From Acanthopleura granulata (lineage: Eukaryota > Mollusca > Polyplacophora > Chitonida > Chitonidae): a stretch of DNA of 64,000 bases. Shown here one piece after another: positions 43,601 through 58,600 of this stretch. The stretch covers positions 8,104,172 to 8,168,171 of the forward strand of contig JABBOT010000080.1 in NCBI GenBank assembly GCA_016165875.1. Direction: 5' to 3'. Within the stretch, counting starts at the first letter, position 1. Each line of letters opens with the position of its first letter. The translations under genes were made by a program, and so were the position numbers. The notes beneath the pieces are model-generated. The model was not told the origin of the DNA and searched no databases. It saw nothing but the letters and a program-made list of their open reading frames with translations.

Positions 43601-46600
43601 AAATTTTGACCATGACATAGTTGATTTCCTTTTGACTGATTCTGAGATCTCTAGTTACTATAATTCATCTAATTTTTACAACAGATAATACTAGTGTTGA
43701 AAGCTGAAAAAAAAAAAAAGAAAATATATTTTGCTTTAATTTTTTTATGTTCATTAATTGGACTAAACATTGAGAAATAAGAAACTGTATTCCTATTACA
43801 ATTAAATGTATACTGGTGACATAGTGCAGACGCTGTCCCCAAAATTAGAGGAATTAAGGTATACGAAACATGTTTTAAGGTTACCTGTAGTTTGGAAGGT
43901 AGAGTTTCAATACCAAATTAACATTTTGTGGACATTTTTTCTAGGTGAATTTTTGTTGAGATGATACGTATATTAACTGCTTTTAGAATGTTGACTGAAT
44001 GCATGGTGTACCTGGTATCTTTTGACAGACCTTACTCAGTCACACCAGTAAATGGAACCCTTCCTGTTAACGAGAGTTTACAGGTGACAGTGGAGTTCAA
44101 ACCTCACAAAGTGGGCGATCATAAGAGCGACCTTCTCCTCATCTATGACACAGGTAAGCACTTATAACACTTGATCAGGAAAACAAATCTTTCACTATGA
44201 GGCTGATGTGGAAAGAACCTACAGGGAATATATCACTCATACCAGTGTAGGCCAGAGAATTTGAGATGTGCTGTCACATTCCAACACCTAGGGCATCCCT
44301 GAAACAAAATCTAGGTATTGATCTAGGTTTGCAATCACGCTACTGCTAATGTATTTTACTGTGTTAAGGATGTAATCTGATCTCCTGAACTGATCAAAAC
44401 ATTGTTTCTGGGCATCTGACAGGGTTGTGGGTTTCCCCCGGGCTCTGCCTGGTTTCCTCCCACCGTAAGGCTGGCCGCCGTCGAATAAGTGAAATATTCT
44501 TGAGTACGGCGTAAAACACCAATCAAACAATCAAGCAAACAATACAGTCCAAATGTCAGTCCTGTCTACACACTGGTCAAAGCACCAGTATTGATGCTAG
44601 TCTAAACACCAACCAAGACACCAACACAAAGATCAGTGCTGATATCCGACAGTGTATACACCAGTATGGACACCAATCTAGACACCAGCCCACACAGCAA
44701 CACCGAGACCAGTCCTGAACCCAGACAGTATAGGTACAGTACACGGAGGGTCGACCCATGATACGCTGACCCTTGGCCAACCATACGCCGATCATGTTCC
44801 CTTCCCTCCGTGGATGGTGACGCAATCCTCTGGCGCGATGGCTGGATGGTCAGCATATCTTGATCAGAGTTTGTCATTTTAACGTACGATATTTCAGCAC
44901 ACAGATCATTCAGACAGGCTGACTTCAGTCATGTAAACACAAATTGAACTTGGCTGATGACGTTTTGTCATGGTCAAGCCATGATAAGTTCCAATACAAG
45001 GGACCAGGCTACTGCATCTAGCACTCGGCCTCTGTTTATAGTTGATGTGTTTTCGTGACATGTCTGTTTACCCCATGTCCTATTTTCGACATGTCAGGCT
45101 TAACATTGCACTGACTGCATAGAGCAGATGTGATGAACATGACGCTGTGACCTTACGAACCTCCTACATGCAAAATAGCGCCAATTTGAGATCAGCTGAA
45201 GAGGAGTGTAAGGCCGTCGCCTGTTATTTTCAAGAAACACTGTAAACACAGTGTCGATTTATTGAAGTTGTAAAGGCTTTCACGCAGTCATCACATGCAG
45301 TCTTACAGGATATTAAAATAAATATTTAACTCTAAACGAAAGCTGGAATATTCAAATGATGGTTGGGGGGTAATGTCATAAAATCATACGCTGATCGTGG
45401 TGCCATGATTTCACCATCATCCGTGTATGATGGCCAGATGATATACCGATAGTGACAGCAGATTTGCTCAACATCGTCCCACGGTCAGCTTATGGTCAGC
45501 TTGTGGTCAGTGTATGGTCAGCGGATCATACGCCGACTGTCCAGCCACGATGGACGGAGGATATAGGTTAGGATCCAGCTGTACCAATATAGAACCAGTC
45601 TAGAAATCTGTCCAGACACCAATCTGGATACCAGACTTGACACCACATTCTTGATCAAGAGATCTCACTATTTGGTTCTTCCTTTAAGTTAAGGGTTACT
45701 ATAGGTGTGTTACTACAACAGTAAACTCTTTGAATCACCATTCTTTGCTGTCAATGCTTTTTATAGCTAAGTCACTTCACTAAAAACACTCAGTCCTTTA
45801 TTTTATATTTACCAGTAAATGTATTCCATGAATGTTTGGTATAAATCAACAGGTGAGGAAATCAGCATAGGCTTGTACGGAGCTGCCCAAGACTCAAATG
45901 TGAGGCTGGACAAAAATGCCATCCGTGTAGAGAACACCTTTATATCCATGGCCAATCAGAGGACAGTGACCATTAGCAACCGCACGGATGTAATCACACA
46001 CTTCCGCTGGACACAGTTTGCCACTCAAGAGGAAGAAGATAGCCACAGAGGGAGGTGAGTTATTTTGTTGGATGGTGATAAAACTTTAAAGAAATCTGAG
46101 AACTCTGACTGTCTGGATGGGGCATGCATTTACAATGAATGATTAAATGCAAATGAATTAAAGAGCTGTGTTTGCCTTTCGTGGAAGGGCTTATTAAACA
46201 TTTTCATACCCAGTCATGTCTAGATGTTACTTGCAGTTTTATTCTTCACCTGTGATAATATTTAAGAGAATATGATTGTGCACTAAAATTCAAAAGAATA
46301 TGACAGTGTTGAATTCTTTTGACAGTGTGGCAAATTCTCTCAAAGAAATCATTGACATTTATTTTCGTGTATTTCGAAGGGAAGAGCAGATGGGTAATTT
46401 TTTCCACTAATCATTTGATTCACAAGCTTTTGTTAATTATACGTAAGGATTGTTTTTTTTTGTTTTTTTTACTTTGTTCTTGTCTACACTGTTTTAACCC
46501 CTGTTTGTTTAGGATTGTGGGCAGTCTGGAGGAGGAGCAGAAGACTGACACTGATCGCTTCCTGGAGGAGTGCATATCTGACCCCACCCTCAGAGACAAG

Positions 46601-49600
46601 CTATCCATCCTGGAGAGGACCTTCAAGAACAGACAGAGTGTAAGGCCACTTGACACACACTACTCTCCTCCACCTACCCTAATTCTTCAGCCTTTTCAAC
46701 CACAGCTGAAAGCAATATTTTAATATTTTCGTGGAGAACTGTGGATTCTGGAGAAATAATTCTCATAGTTTTGTCAAGCTGATACCTGTGGTGACACAAA
46801 AATCATTTTTGGCTTCATTTTTACATTTTGCTTATTCCTGGTTGCTTTATCCCCATGTAGAAATGCTTACAAGTTGTTTTGTTTTGCTTTTTTTTGAAGG
46901 GATTAAATTCTTATCAGAAAGACCTGAGTGTTAGCTATTTAAGGAACACTTTTTGACCTTAGCTTACCAACAGAAATGTATTTGTTTTTCAGGTGTTTTT
47001 TAGTGCAAATGCAATAGTTAAAACATGTTTAACTATAATTAACAAATTAAATATCTCTGCTTTCTGTAGACTTACATGTAAGTGTAGATGTATAAAGTCA
47101 AGTTAGCAATAGCTGAAATCATTCATGAGAAAATATCATGAAACTGTCATCTCTGACATATACAATTTCTTGCAGGATACCTTGGAAGGTTAATTGGGCC
47201 TCTGTGGCTCTGTCGGTTAGCACAATGAGCGCAGCTCTATGATCCAGAAGCCTCCCACCAATGCGGTCGCTGTGAGTTCAAGCCCAGCTCGTGCTGGCTT
47301 CCTCTCCAGCCTTACGTGGAAAGGTCTGCCAGAAGCCTGCGGATTTTCGTGGGTTTCCCCCGGGCTCTGCTCGGTTTCCTCCCACTATAATGCTGGCCAA
47401 CATCGTATTAAATGAAAAATTCTTGAGTACGGCATGAAACACCAATTAAATAAATAAATAAATAGAAGGTAAATAGAATTTATTGAGGTGGTAAAAGACT
47501 TTAAAAATGATGTCAGTCATTGCTTTGTGAAATATTCCCTATTTCGGATAAATATTCATTTCTCTTACTCTCATCTTGCAGCTTGTCTTGGATGACAAGA
47601 TGTTCTATAATGACGATGTGGTCAAGATTGAACCAGTGGAAGGGGACATCTGGCCTCACTCTACGTTTGAAGTCAATGTCATCTTCAAACCTCGTGAAGC
47701 GAAGACCTATACTCGCACAGCCTTCTGTGATATCACTGGCCGAGAGAGCCGCCTTCCACTTCGTATCCGTGGCGATGGCATAGGCCCATCAGTGCAGTTC
47801 TCCTTCGAGACTTTAGACATGGGAAATATTTTCATCGGTTCCACTCATACCTATGAAATTGTGATGGCCAACAAGGGCGATATTGACGCTATATTTTCTG
47901 TGATTCCCAAGACCTCTATCTTTGGGCCGTGTTTCACTTTCAACCCGGCAGAGGGCATCATAATGCCAGGTGGTCACCAGGCCATCCAGGTCAACTTCAG
48001 CAGTCCCTACCTCGGAGATTTTCACGAAACCTTCGAGTTCCAAGTCGACGGACAGCCCCAACACCTGCCCATCACATTCACGTAAGTCTGTAAATGTTAA
48101 AAAGCTAAGCAAAGTCTGTAGTCCAATTCTGGCTTTGAGGTTTGACCTAAAGTTACAGGTCTACAAATATCCACGCAAAGTTTCTTTGCCATGTATATTT
48201 TTATCAACCGTGAGTTCCTCTGAGTGCTTGCTGTGTGATGACTACCCCGATTCTTCTGATTTTTGGAACAGGTATCAGTAGTCATGAAAGCAAAAAATTA
48301 TCTTCTCTCAGTAAATATATAGATATGTTGTTCAGTAGTTGGACAAACCATGTGACAAAAAGAAACTGTGTATTCCAGTTAAAATTAAATGTATATTGGG
48401 TGAAAGGCACAGACCAGGTGTCTCAAAAATTAGAAGAATTAGGATAGTCAGTTGAAAAAGCCACCAATGCCATTTCATGTGATAAGTGATGGAATACTAG
48501 GATTGCACGGTGGTCAGTCCAGTGTGATGCCTGATGGCACCGCGTAGACACGACTTTAAAGTTGATTGCTTTTTACAGGACCTTGTGCACGCATCATGCA
48601 GCATCATTATCTTCCCCTCTGATTGATGTGAGTGACAAAGTTAGACCATCTTCACACTTCCTTGTATGGATTTAAGCTTCTTTACTTGACACGTGCTTTT
48701 TTTTTTTTTTTATCGTTTTTGTCTCTCCAGGGGAACGGTTGTAGGGCCCACATTTCAGTTTGACGTTCCCAAATTGAAATTCGGACTTGTCTCTTATGGT
48801 TTTTTGAACACAAAAGAGTGCGTCCTGTCCAATACCTCTCTAGTTCCCATGACCTTTCACCTCCGTGTGCCCGGGGATGGAACAGTGGCAAGCATCTGCG
48901 CCACAAGTGACCACAATAGCATCCAGCACGGGTTCACGCCCGCAGGGGGGCAGCCAAAGGAGTTTGAGATCATTCCCGAGAGGGGTACCTTACCCCCGCA
49001 GAGTGAAGCCAAGATCAAAGTACAGTTCATCTCCAACACAACCAAGAAGTATGAGATGGCTCTAGTGGTAGATGTGCAGAATGTGGGAGAGGATATTCTG
49101 TCACTGCCCATCCTGGCAAAGTAAGATTTTTTGGATTATGCCAAATATCACAAATAGGTGCTGAACATTTTGGAAAACACGCACTTTGGAGAAAATGGCA
49201 ATGCCCGCATACTTCCATTTTATATAATATAGGACTTCTGGTCTGGACCAATATTTTGGTTCATTATTATATAGCATGGGCTTGTATATGGATCGTACCA
49301 CTTTCTCCCAGGGGGTATTTTCAAAAGTGTTCAACACTTATAGTTTGGCCAGCACTGTGCAGGTCAAACTACATTCCCAAAATTCTCATAAAATCCATCT
49401 GAGAATAAAATGTATTGTTTAATTAAGGGCTGCCTATACAAACTTTGCAGAAATAGCAACAATAAAATCACCAGGTCAAATAATGTTTCTTTAATATGCC
49501 CAAAACAACCACCATGGCTGTAGTGGATTAGAACATGTGGTTTAGAGCCCTTAGTCTGTAAGTTTGTGTAGATCACAACCAATGTGCAAATTTGTATTCC

Positions 49601-52600
49601 ATTCAAACAGCGCAATTTAAATTCAATCCGATGAAAATTAAAACTGAAGTTGTTCAGTACTGTATTTTTATCTCATGTTCATTTCATATGTATTATTTGC
49701 ACACATTTTAGTTCATATGTTTTCTGGGTTCCTGAATGTACTAATATACCATAGAGCTGATCGCAAGTGCCTTTAAATAACTGCATAAGCACTGTACATG
49801 TATTAGATGAACAACGCGTTACAGATCTTACTCTTAGTTTTATGCCTTGTATCTGTATTTATATTGTATACTCACAGATCAATGTATTGCACCTCAGCAG
49901 TTTTACACCTTGTGCCTGTATTTGTTTCCTCTGCTCATGGTTGTGTTATACTTCCTGTAACGGTAGTTTTATACCTTGTGTCTGTACTTGTTTCCTCTAC
50001 CCATGGTTGTGTTATACTTCCTGTAACGATAGTTTTATACCTTGTGTCTGTATTTGTTTTCTCTGCCCATGGTTGTGTTGTACTTCCTGTAAGAATAGTT
50101 TTATACCTTGTGTCTGTATTAGTTGTCTTTGCTCAAAGGTGTGGTGTACCTCCTGTAAGAGTAGTTTTATACCTTGTGTCTGTATTTGTTTTCTCTGCCC
50201 ACAGATGTGTTGTACCTCCTGTAAGAGTAGTTTTATACCTTGTGTCTGTATTTGTTTTCTCTGCTTACAGGTGTATAGTGCCCCCTGTCTCAGTGTTGAA
50301 CCCCGTGCTGGACTACACTCGTTGTTTCCTGGGTCACCCCTACGAGCTCACCCTCAGGTTCCACAATGACACAGACCTGCCAGCCAAGTACGAGGTGGTG
50401 CCCCAGAGCTCCTCCCAGTCGGCACCCATGTTCTACAGGAGCCCCGTCCCTAAGGTAGCCCATGTTAATGGAAACCTGTGGGCATAGAGTAGCTTTATCT
50501 GGAAAAGTCAAAAGAGAACTTGGGCATGATGAAGAATATGTAAATTTTCAGGAATTAAGGCTTTTTTGTGTATCTTTTTCATTGCCCTGTCGTCTGCAAA
50601 CCCTCATTAAATTCCAGGTATTTACATTGGCACAGTAATCAATCCAAACATACATAACAATGGCATTGACATCTAAGTTTTGCCTTCACATTACAGGAGT
50701 AATGCAGTGTTATTCCAGATTAACTAGGCCTTGGGTAATCAATCAGTATTGTTTGCCTTTCTTGATTTTTTTTTTTTTTTTTTTGCTTTTAATTCTGATA
50801 TAAAACTTATCATTCAATCCAATGATCTTGATGTGTTTCTGAAATTTATATTTTTAATAATGTCTGAACTGTTGAAGTTCAGATTGGCCAGACAGGCTAC
50901 ATCATAAAATACGGCACTTTGTGTTTTTTTTTTTTTTTGGTGAGAAGGTTTGTTTTGGCACCTTCATTGTCTTATTATTATTTATGAAATATTGTGGAAT
51001 TCACTGGAAAACATTGACATTTGCCAGGGTATCCTTGAGCCACACAGCGTGTGTGAAGTTCCCATGATCATGGAAGCCCAGTGTCTTGAGGAGGTGGAGA
51101 GTACTGCTCAGGTCATGATATTTGGTAGCCCAGAACCTCCCCTGGTAAGTGTACTTACATCAGTTACATGTTATGGTTCAAAGAAAAGAACAGATTATCG
51201 GAATGTTGTTAAGAAGCACGTCTTTCAGGCACTTGAAGGCAGGAGGTACAGGTTGAGCCCAAGCCATGAAGAGGCCATGTGGTTTCACTCTCACTATTGT
51301 GGGGATGTGGGGACAATAAGTTCTTGCAACACTCATGTTGCCATTTCCACAGTCTATCATTCGTTGGAGTTTACTTGTCTTCCATCAGTATGGTGTGCAT
51401 ATCTGTACATTAAATGTGGTAAAGTTGTCCGCAACTTGCCAAAGGTAAAATTTTATTATGACCCTTACTGATTCTTTGTTTCCGTAGATCAATACATGGT
51501 GACATGATATTCCGGAAAACATGATGTACAAGGATAACAAAATAATATGACACATCCACGAGGAAATAGCCAATGATCGTGCACTAATAGCCAACAATCT
51601 GGTCCATTTATTCCAAACAGTTTTATGCCTTTGTCCACTCTCTGTCATCTGCTTATTTGTAAAGAAAACGCTTGGACAATGGCTTGCTCAGCTTGCGACA
51701 ACGTACAAGTGATTTTCATCTTGTGAACCGCACTTGTTGAATATCGCTTGCCTCAAGCTGAGAATTCCTGATGTCTCATCCAACGGCATGCACTATTTGT
51801 ATAATGATTTACCCTGGACATTCCAGTTTTCACTACCAATAAAACTGGTCACTTGAGTAGAACTAAAAAAAATTGTCACTAAATGCCAAAAAAATCAAAA
51901 GGTCTTTTAGAGCATTTCCTCTTGTCAAGTTGGCAGTGATATTTGGTATTATAAGGGTATTTGACATATTATTACATGTCAGGTTGACATGTAATAATAA
52001 ATTGATTGTCAAGTATATTATACTAGCATATATTATGTTATCTGGAACTCTTATGTTTGCGTTTGTTACCCAAATCCAGCTGTCATTTCTGTTGTATTGC
52101 CACTTGCCAAAAATGGTGTAATTCAGGTGTAATCATGTGTATTCTTCTGTGGATTGCTGCAGTAAAATTAGAAAACTCTTACTATTTTTAAGACACACAT
52201 TGTACAAATACCACAGTATGACTATCTGTTCATTTGCCAGTATTAATTTACCTTCATGTTTACAGACAGTTTACCTGCGCTGTGTGGGGGAGGGGCCTGT
52301 GGTCCACGTGGCCCCACTGTCCATGAACTGGGGGACGATCCCCGTCCTCACAGACAGCAGCCGTGTCATGGTCCTGTCCAATGAGTCGCTCATCCCAGCC
52401 AAATTCAAGGCCTACATGGTAAGTCCCCATCAGCCCAGACACAGCCAAGGCTTTCATAAAGGAGACCTCTAAATGGATTAAAAGTGGAGAATGCGAAAAA
52501 AAGTGATGTATCCTATTTCTTCGACATTTTCATATTTTTACTCTGTGGTGTGTATAATCATTGTTAAATACATTTCTCTGCCTAGACTGAACAAATAACA

Positions 52601-55600
52601 TTTTACAATTGACATACGGATGAAAACATTAACTATTGTTGTATTCAGGAAATTAAAGTGAGTAAATGGTAGTTAAAATGCCATTAAATATGCGAAAAAG
52701 TTCAAGAAGTAGAGTATTTAGACTGAAAAGTATGTGTAAGAATACTTTCGTTTACTTATTCATTTATAGGTTTTTACATTTTTGTATGCTTCAGGCATGC
52801 GCTTTAACATTTGTCACAGTATGAATACTGTGATGGTGAAATTTTTATGAAACGTATATAATGTCCATTAAACCATGTATGTGAAATATCAAAGTCTTAC
52901 CAAGGATCTGGAATAATTGTAAATTCCAGAGAGTTATTGTTTTGTTCTTGCCATTTTGATAAAGTGTATATAGAGAGGGCACTGATGAACAAGCAGTTTC
53001 AAACAGTGCAACGTGGACATTGTGTCGAATGACGCCTTAGTAGTCTGTGTCTATACATGTGGTCATTGTTCGCCTTCTGTGTTTTACAGTCCCGTTCTCG
53101 CAGTCCCTTCCGAGTAGAACCAGGGGAGGGAGAAATTGCCCCGGAGCAGAGCATTGAACTGAATGTCATTGCTTGTCTCAACGATTGCGTCAAGTATGGG
53201 CTTCCATATTTCTTCACAACTTTATCTCTTCCTGATCTGCACTTTCTTATAGTTTTTAACTGTAAACAGGCACATTGGTTTATTAGTCAACCATACACAC
53301 CCTACACTGAGAGTCACATGCAAGTGTATGGTATGTTGTAAAGTGTGACATGGAAAATAAATGCCCAGTGGTCAGCCCAGGGCTTACTCGAAAAGAAATG
53401 TTAGTTAGTCAGTCAAATGTTTGACATCTTACGTCTTATCATGAGCCACTCATTCAAACAGGTGTTCCTCTCATACCTTCATTCCTAAATTTGTTTGGAC
53501 CCGTCCTAAATTGCGTATCAAGAAATGAAAGCTAAATGTTTCTCGAGTCCTATACTGGTTCAGACTGCTTCAGTTCATATGTGGATTCAATGATAATAAT
53601 GTAGAAGTAAAGGTTTCTCCAGGAAAATCTCCCTGTTCTTTAAACCCTTTCACAAATATCTGTTTCACCTGTGCAGATTTGAAGACAAGCTTCACATCAA
53701 CATTGACAAGAGTCAGGACCGTGCCATCCCCCTTACTGCCTGTGGGGAGGGGACCACCATAGTGTCCGACCCCCCACTGGAGTCAGTCTTAGACCTGGGG
53801 CCAAACTTCAGGTACGTACGCTCTGTACATTAACCAGTCACTTGTGTCTAAACATTGATAGGGTCCTCTGGCCAAGGGTACTGGCTCTCTCCGATTGTCA
53901 GACCCTTGACCACTGAGACCACGTGTTCAAACTGAGCTCAAGCTGTTTCAACCCTGGCTTTAAGTCAGACGATTTCCCATGTACCTTCTGATGGTCAGTC
54001 CTGTGTTTTGATTTCCTCCACCCATAAACCTGACTGCTGCCATACAAGTGAAAAAATTCTTGCACTCGGCATGAAACTCCAATCAGTTAAATAAATCATT
54101 CAGCGCTGGTGTTATGGTCCTGTTAACCTGTGTGAGGCCTTTAAAGCCTTTGTTTTGAAGACTTGTAAATGGTTTAATGTTAAGGTACAGTCACAGGTTC
54201 CTTGGCAGTATTTACTTCAGTTTTTTGACCATGACTGGTTTACCATATGGTGAATAACCAACAGGGGACTGAAATGCTGAAACAGTATTTATACGACAAA
54301 TGCTTTTAGGAGTAAATGTTTTTACCCCACAATAAAAGTGAATGTATACAGCTCATTTCTCTCAAGCGCAAATACAGGTTTTATAAGTACATGAAAAACA
54401 GTGGCTAGCGAACCATGTACAATTTACAAACAACAGGAGATATTTTCGAACAGTGCAGAACTAAATTCACTTTGATGGTCCAGTGTCTTTAGTACGTACT
54501 TGTTACTTCTTTATTATCTATCTTCATCATTGAAACCCAGCATTTAATAGGGAATTTGTCAGTTCCCTTGGTCTTACTGCTTGTGGGGTTTTGGTAATAA
54601 TAAGAGGTTGATGTCACTAGTGTGACAGTTTGAGGCCATTCGCCTTCCACCAAGATGGTGTGCATGTCTTATGTCACAGGTGAGAAACTTCATCAGTATG
54701 TTGCCCAAGGTGAGTGGTTCACACCAGGCACTCTGAGGTAGTTCCAACAATAAAAATCCCTGAGTGTGCCGTTGAATATCAATCAGATATAAACCAACAA
54801 CTATCTGTCCATCCCTCACAGTAACCGTCCCCTGCGGAGGAGCTTTGTCCTAACAAACAAGGGTCGCCGTCACCAGCAGCTGGTCTGGAGTACTGATGGC
54901 TTCCAGCCCATCAAGCTCAAGAAAGTCGTCAACTGCAATCCCATGGACATCAAGAACAAGGTGAAGGCCGTGACTTTAACCTGTCAACCTGTCTGTTAAA
55001 TACATATTACTCGTAATGTAGTATTTCTTAGTTATATAAATGAGCTCTTTTTAGATCTTATTACCTCAGTCAGGCAGGTTTTGTTTCCTTGCCAGCATTT
55101 GTCTGTCTGTCAGTCTGTTAGTCTGTCAGTAGCTTTACATAAAAAGACATGCACTAGTTTTGGATGAAACTTTGTGCATAGGTTTACCATGGGCTAGGCA
55201 CCAATACTTTTCATTTTACCTGTGATCCAGTTGCAAGATTTGTTTGATTGATTCCTCATCGTTGCCAGATAGGACATACTTATGTTTCCTTTATTAATAT
55301 TACGGTATTATTGAGTGGGATTTAGTTTGCTATCCCAGGATATACCCTGAATGACCTAAAATGTTGACCAAAAAATTACATTTTTAGAGGCAAATTAAAT
55401 GCCATACAGTATTATTTTTGGTGTTGAAACTCCCAGTCATCCAGTAAGATATTATAATCCTGTTTTCCAAACAAACCTTAAATCACGTTTGCAGAATTGA
55501 ACTCTCAGAATCAGGAAATATGCTCAATGTATTCATGGGCAAAATTTTAGGTCATTTAGGGTGTGAATGACTAAGCTCTGTGAAGATGTTTCTGTGTTCC

Positions 55601-58600
55601 AGAATCCCAGTTGGTTTTTCTCATATTGTAATATTATTGTTAAATTGTGGCTGTAGTGTTAGTGTTATTTGTACCTTCTTGTGCCAATGACAGTAGCGTA
55701 GTTTATGAGAGACACTTATCTTTAATACCTAATGACCATGGTATGGTTTCCTGAAACTTGCTGAGTTCAATACATTGCTGAAGTTTATATTTTTTCATCA
55801 TCGTCATTATTATTATTATTGATATTTTTACATCGTCACCATTATTAATAGTCTTTTTTCGTCCTGTTATTATTGTTATCATTATTATTATAATGATGAC
55901 AGTATCAGGCTCCAGCCCCCGAACCTCCAAGGCCCATATTCAAGCTCACACCTTACCGCATGGACATTGGTCCCGGGGAGAGTCAGGAGATGGTACTGGA
56001 AGGGATTGTAGAAGGGTAAGGTTTTACCTGTGTCATCCCCCCAGCCCCCACCGTCTTAAGTTAATCAGACAATCTGACAATCAGTAATCAAAAGAACAGG
56101 AATATTATTAAGCCTTTATTTCAAGCTCTTGTGCAGGAATTTGCCTTTTTTTTTTTTTTTTTTTTTTTCTTTTTGCCGTGTGGCATTTGGTACGGTATAA
56201 TTCTGATAACTACTGAATCACTGTTTCCATGGTCTTGTTTTAACATACAGTAAATGACCTAAATTTCTTTTCCCCAAAAGCACATTTTTAGAGGCAATTT
56301 TATGAAATATGACTTTTGGTGCTGCAAAGTATTTTTTCCTGTGAAATACCTTACAGGAATTATTAAAGCACAAAACGCCTTTCTAACATTAATGTTTTAA
56401 TAACTCTCAGAATCTGGGAAAATGTGCAACTGAGTCATGAGCGAAACTTGAGTCCTTCTACCATACATGTGTAACAAAATTACGCTAAGGAAAAAGTAAA
56501 AAGTTGTCTCCCCTGTGTTTACAGTCCACAGTATGTTCGAGAGAAACTGTTGTGCCATGCCATCATTGGGCGACAGGGTGGAAAAGAGCTGGTGATGAAA
56601 GTGGATGTGTCCTCGCAGTTCATCAGCCCCCTTGTCGAGTTCTCCGCAAAGAGCGTCTTCTTTAGAGTTGACAAAGTAAGTGGGTTTAGTTATTGGAATA
56701 ACACATTCTGTCTGTCTGTCTTACCCTGAAGCCCTACACTGATTTCCAGGAAGATTCGCACATGCGTATGTCTTTCTGAAGATCTCAACTTGTGCCTGCA
56801 TAATTTTTGTAATGCGGACATGAGTTATTTAAGAAGAGATTTGGACCAATGTATTAAGGGGGCAGGCAGGACTTCTACAAGTTTTTCCATTTTATTGTAA
56901 TATTCTGGTTCTGTCTGACAGTCCGATGGCCAATCAGCCTGTCAGTCCGTTACATAGCAGTTTTCTGAACTTCTTTTCAAAATAGTTCACCATTTTTCCA
57001 TTTTTTTTTTTTAGTGTTGTCCAAACTTTTTTCCAAAGTGGTTTGTTTTAATGAATTGAAACTTGGTGTTTGCCTTTACAGAGGGGACTTGAAGACCAGG
57101 TTTGTCCATTTTCAACAAAGTTAATTATGGTCATTTTTGTACTGTTATGGGCATTGAATATAACAGTAGCCATTAACTCATTGCTGAAGTTTCTCAATGC
57201 TTCCAGACTGCTTATTTCAACAAGCTTCACTGGCACCCACCAAGGCACATTGATTTAACCCTTGACTGCTGTGTATTTTGAAATGCAAGCTTTTTGTTTC
57301 TGATCATAGACAACTAATATCTGATTCCAGAACCCCGAGGAGACCTTAGGGCTGCATACACGGCAGTTGAGCTTGACCAATGTCTCTAGTCTGTCCCTGA
57401 CCACCCTCCTTAAGCTCAACTACCCATTCCAGCTCCTCACAGGGGATGACACGGGGACATCAGAGGCTGTAAGTATGTCTCCACTGATGGGTAGATCCCA
57501 CATGTCTCACTCAGTACCCCTGCCTTGTGTTATGGTCATTACCTATCATCCTGTTCTCTGTGAAAGCAGCTCTGATGTCTTGTTGACATCACAGGGAGAT
57601 TGAACATTTGTTAATAATGTGTGGGAAATCGAGTTACCCTATTTGGAACTGTGTTGATTATGATTGACCAAATGCCAAAGTACTTAATTGACAGTTGGGA
57701 AAGATTTAATTGGAAAGAGAGAAAAAAATAAGGAAACAGTGGAAAAAACTGCCACATAAACCAGAGTTGTAAAACTTGTGATGTTGAAATCAGTGTGATT
57801 GTCAGCACAACATGATGCCACTGTTGAAGGCAATAGTAATGGTAATTTATTTAATTATTTATTAATTTGATTGAAGTTTAACACCATACTGACACTGGTA
57901 AATTTTTACCCCCATATGACATGTGTGATGGCATGTATGATGTACATATGTATATACTAATGCTATAATGGTATAGAAAGACAAGTGATTTTCAGTAGGG
58001 GTAAAACTGCTCAACTGACCACTTTGTCATCCAGATTTAGGGAATCTCAAAATTTGCAGTTTAAGACTGGGATTATCGCAGTTGTTGGAAATGACACACC
58101 TTTAACCATTGACCAAGTAATGATACTGAATTCTACCCTGCTGTCAATTTCAGGCTGTGTGCAAATATACATTAAATAGAGATGACTTTTCAAACAACAT
58201 ATCGGCTGGTAACTTTACCTCCCCGAATAATATTCTGTCATGGTGTTTATTTTCGTAAATAAAATGATTTGAACTTGGATACTTGGTAGATTTGCTTTTA
58301 TCGATTACAAAAGTTATACAGAGGTGAATTATCAGTGTTTTCTTCAGTGATGAAAGTGTTACTTTACATAATTTATACATGTTACTTTTGTACTTTTGTG
58401 ACATTTTCCCCGCTTCAAACCCAAATGCCATGACATCCGAGAAGGAAGCATTATGTTTCATGACGTTCCAGTTTGAGCTCAGAGTTATGACGTCACAATA
58501 CATGTATAGTAAACTTTTACATTCCTATGTCACGCAACTGTAGGACATGGCGTCATACACATGACATCATTGAAATATCTAGGTCAGCTGCAGTGAACTA

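Noticed and set aside
49807..50487. 226-codon open frame that looks like a membrane protein gene
   Set aside because: The hydrophobic repeats are the 66-bp minisatellite read in a stop-free frame, joined to HYDIN exon 11; the upstream part has no family match and starts inside intron 10.
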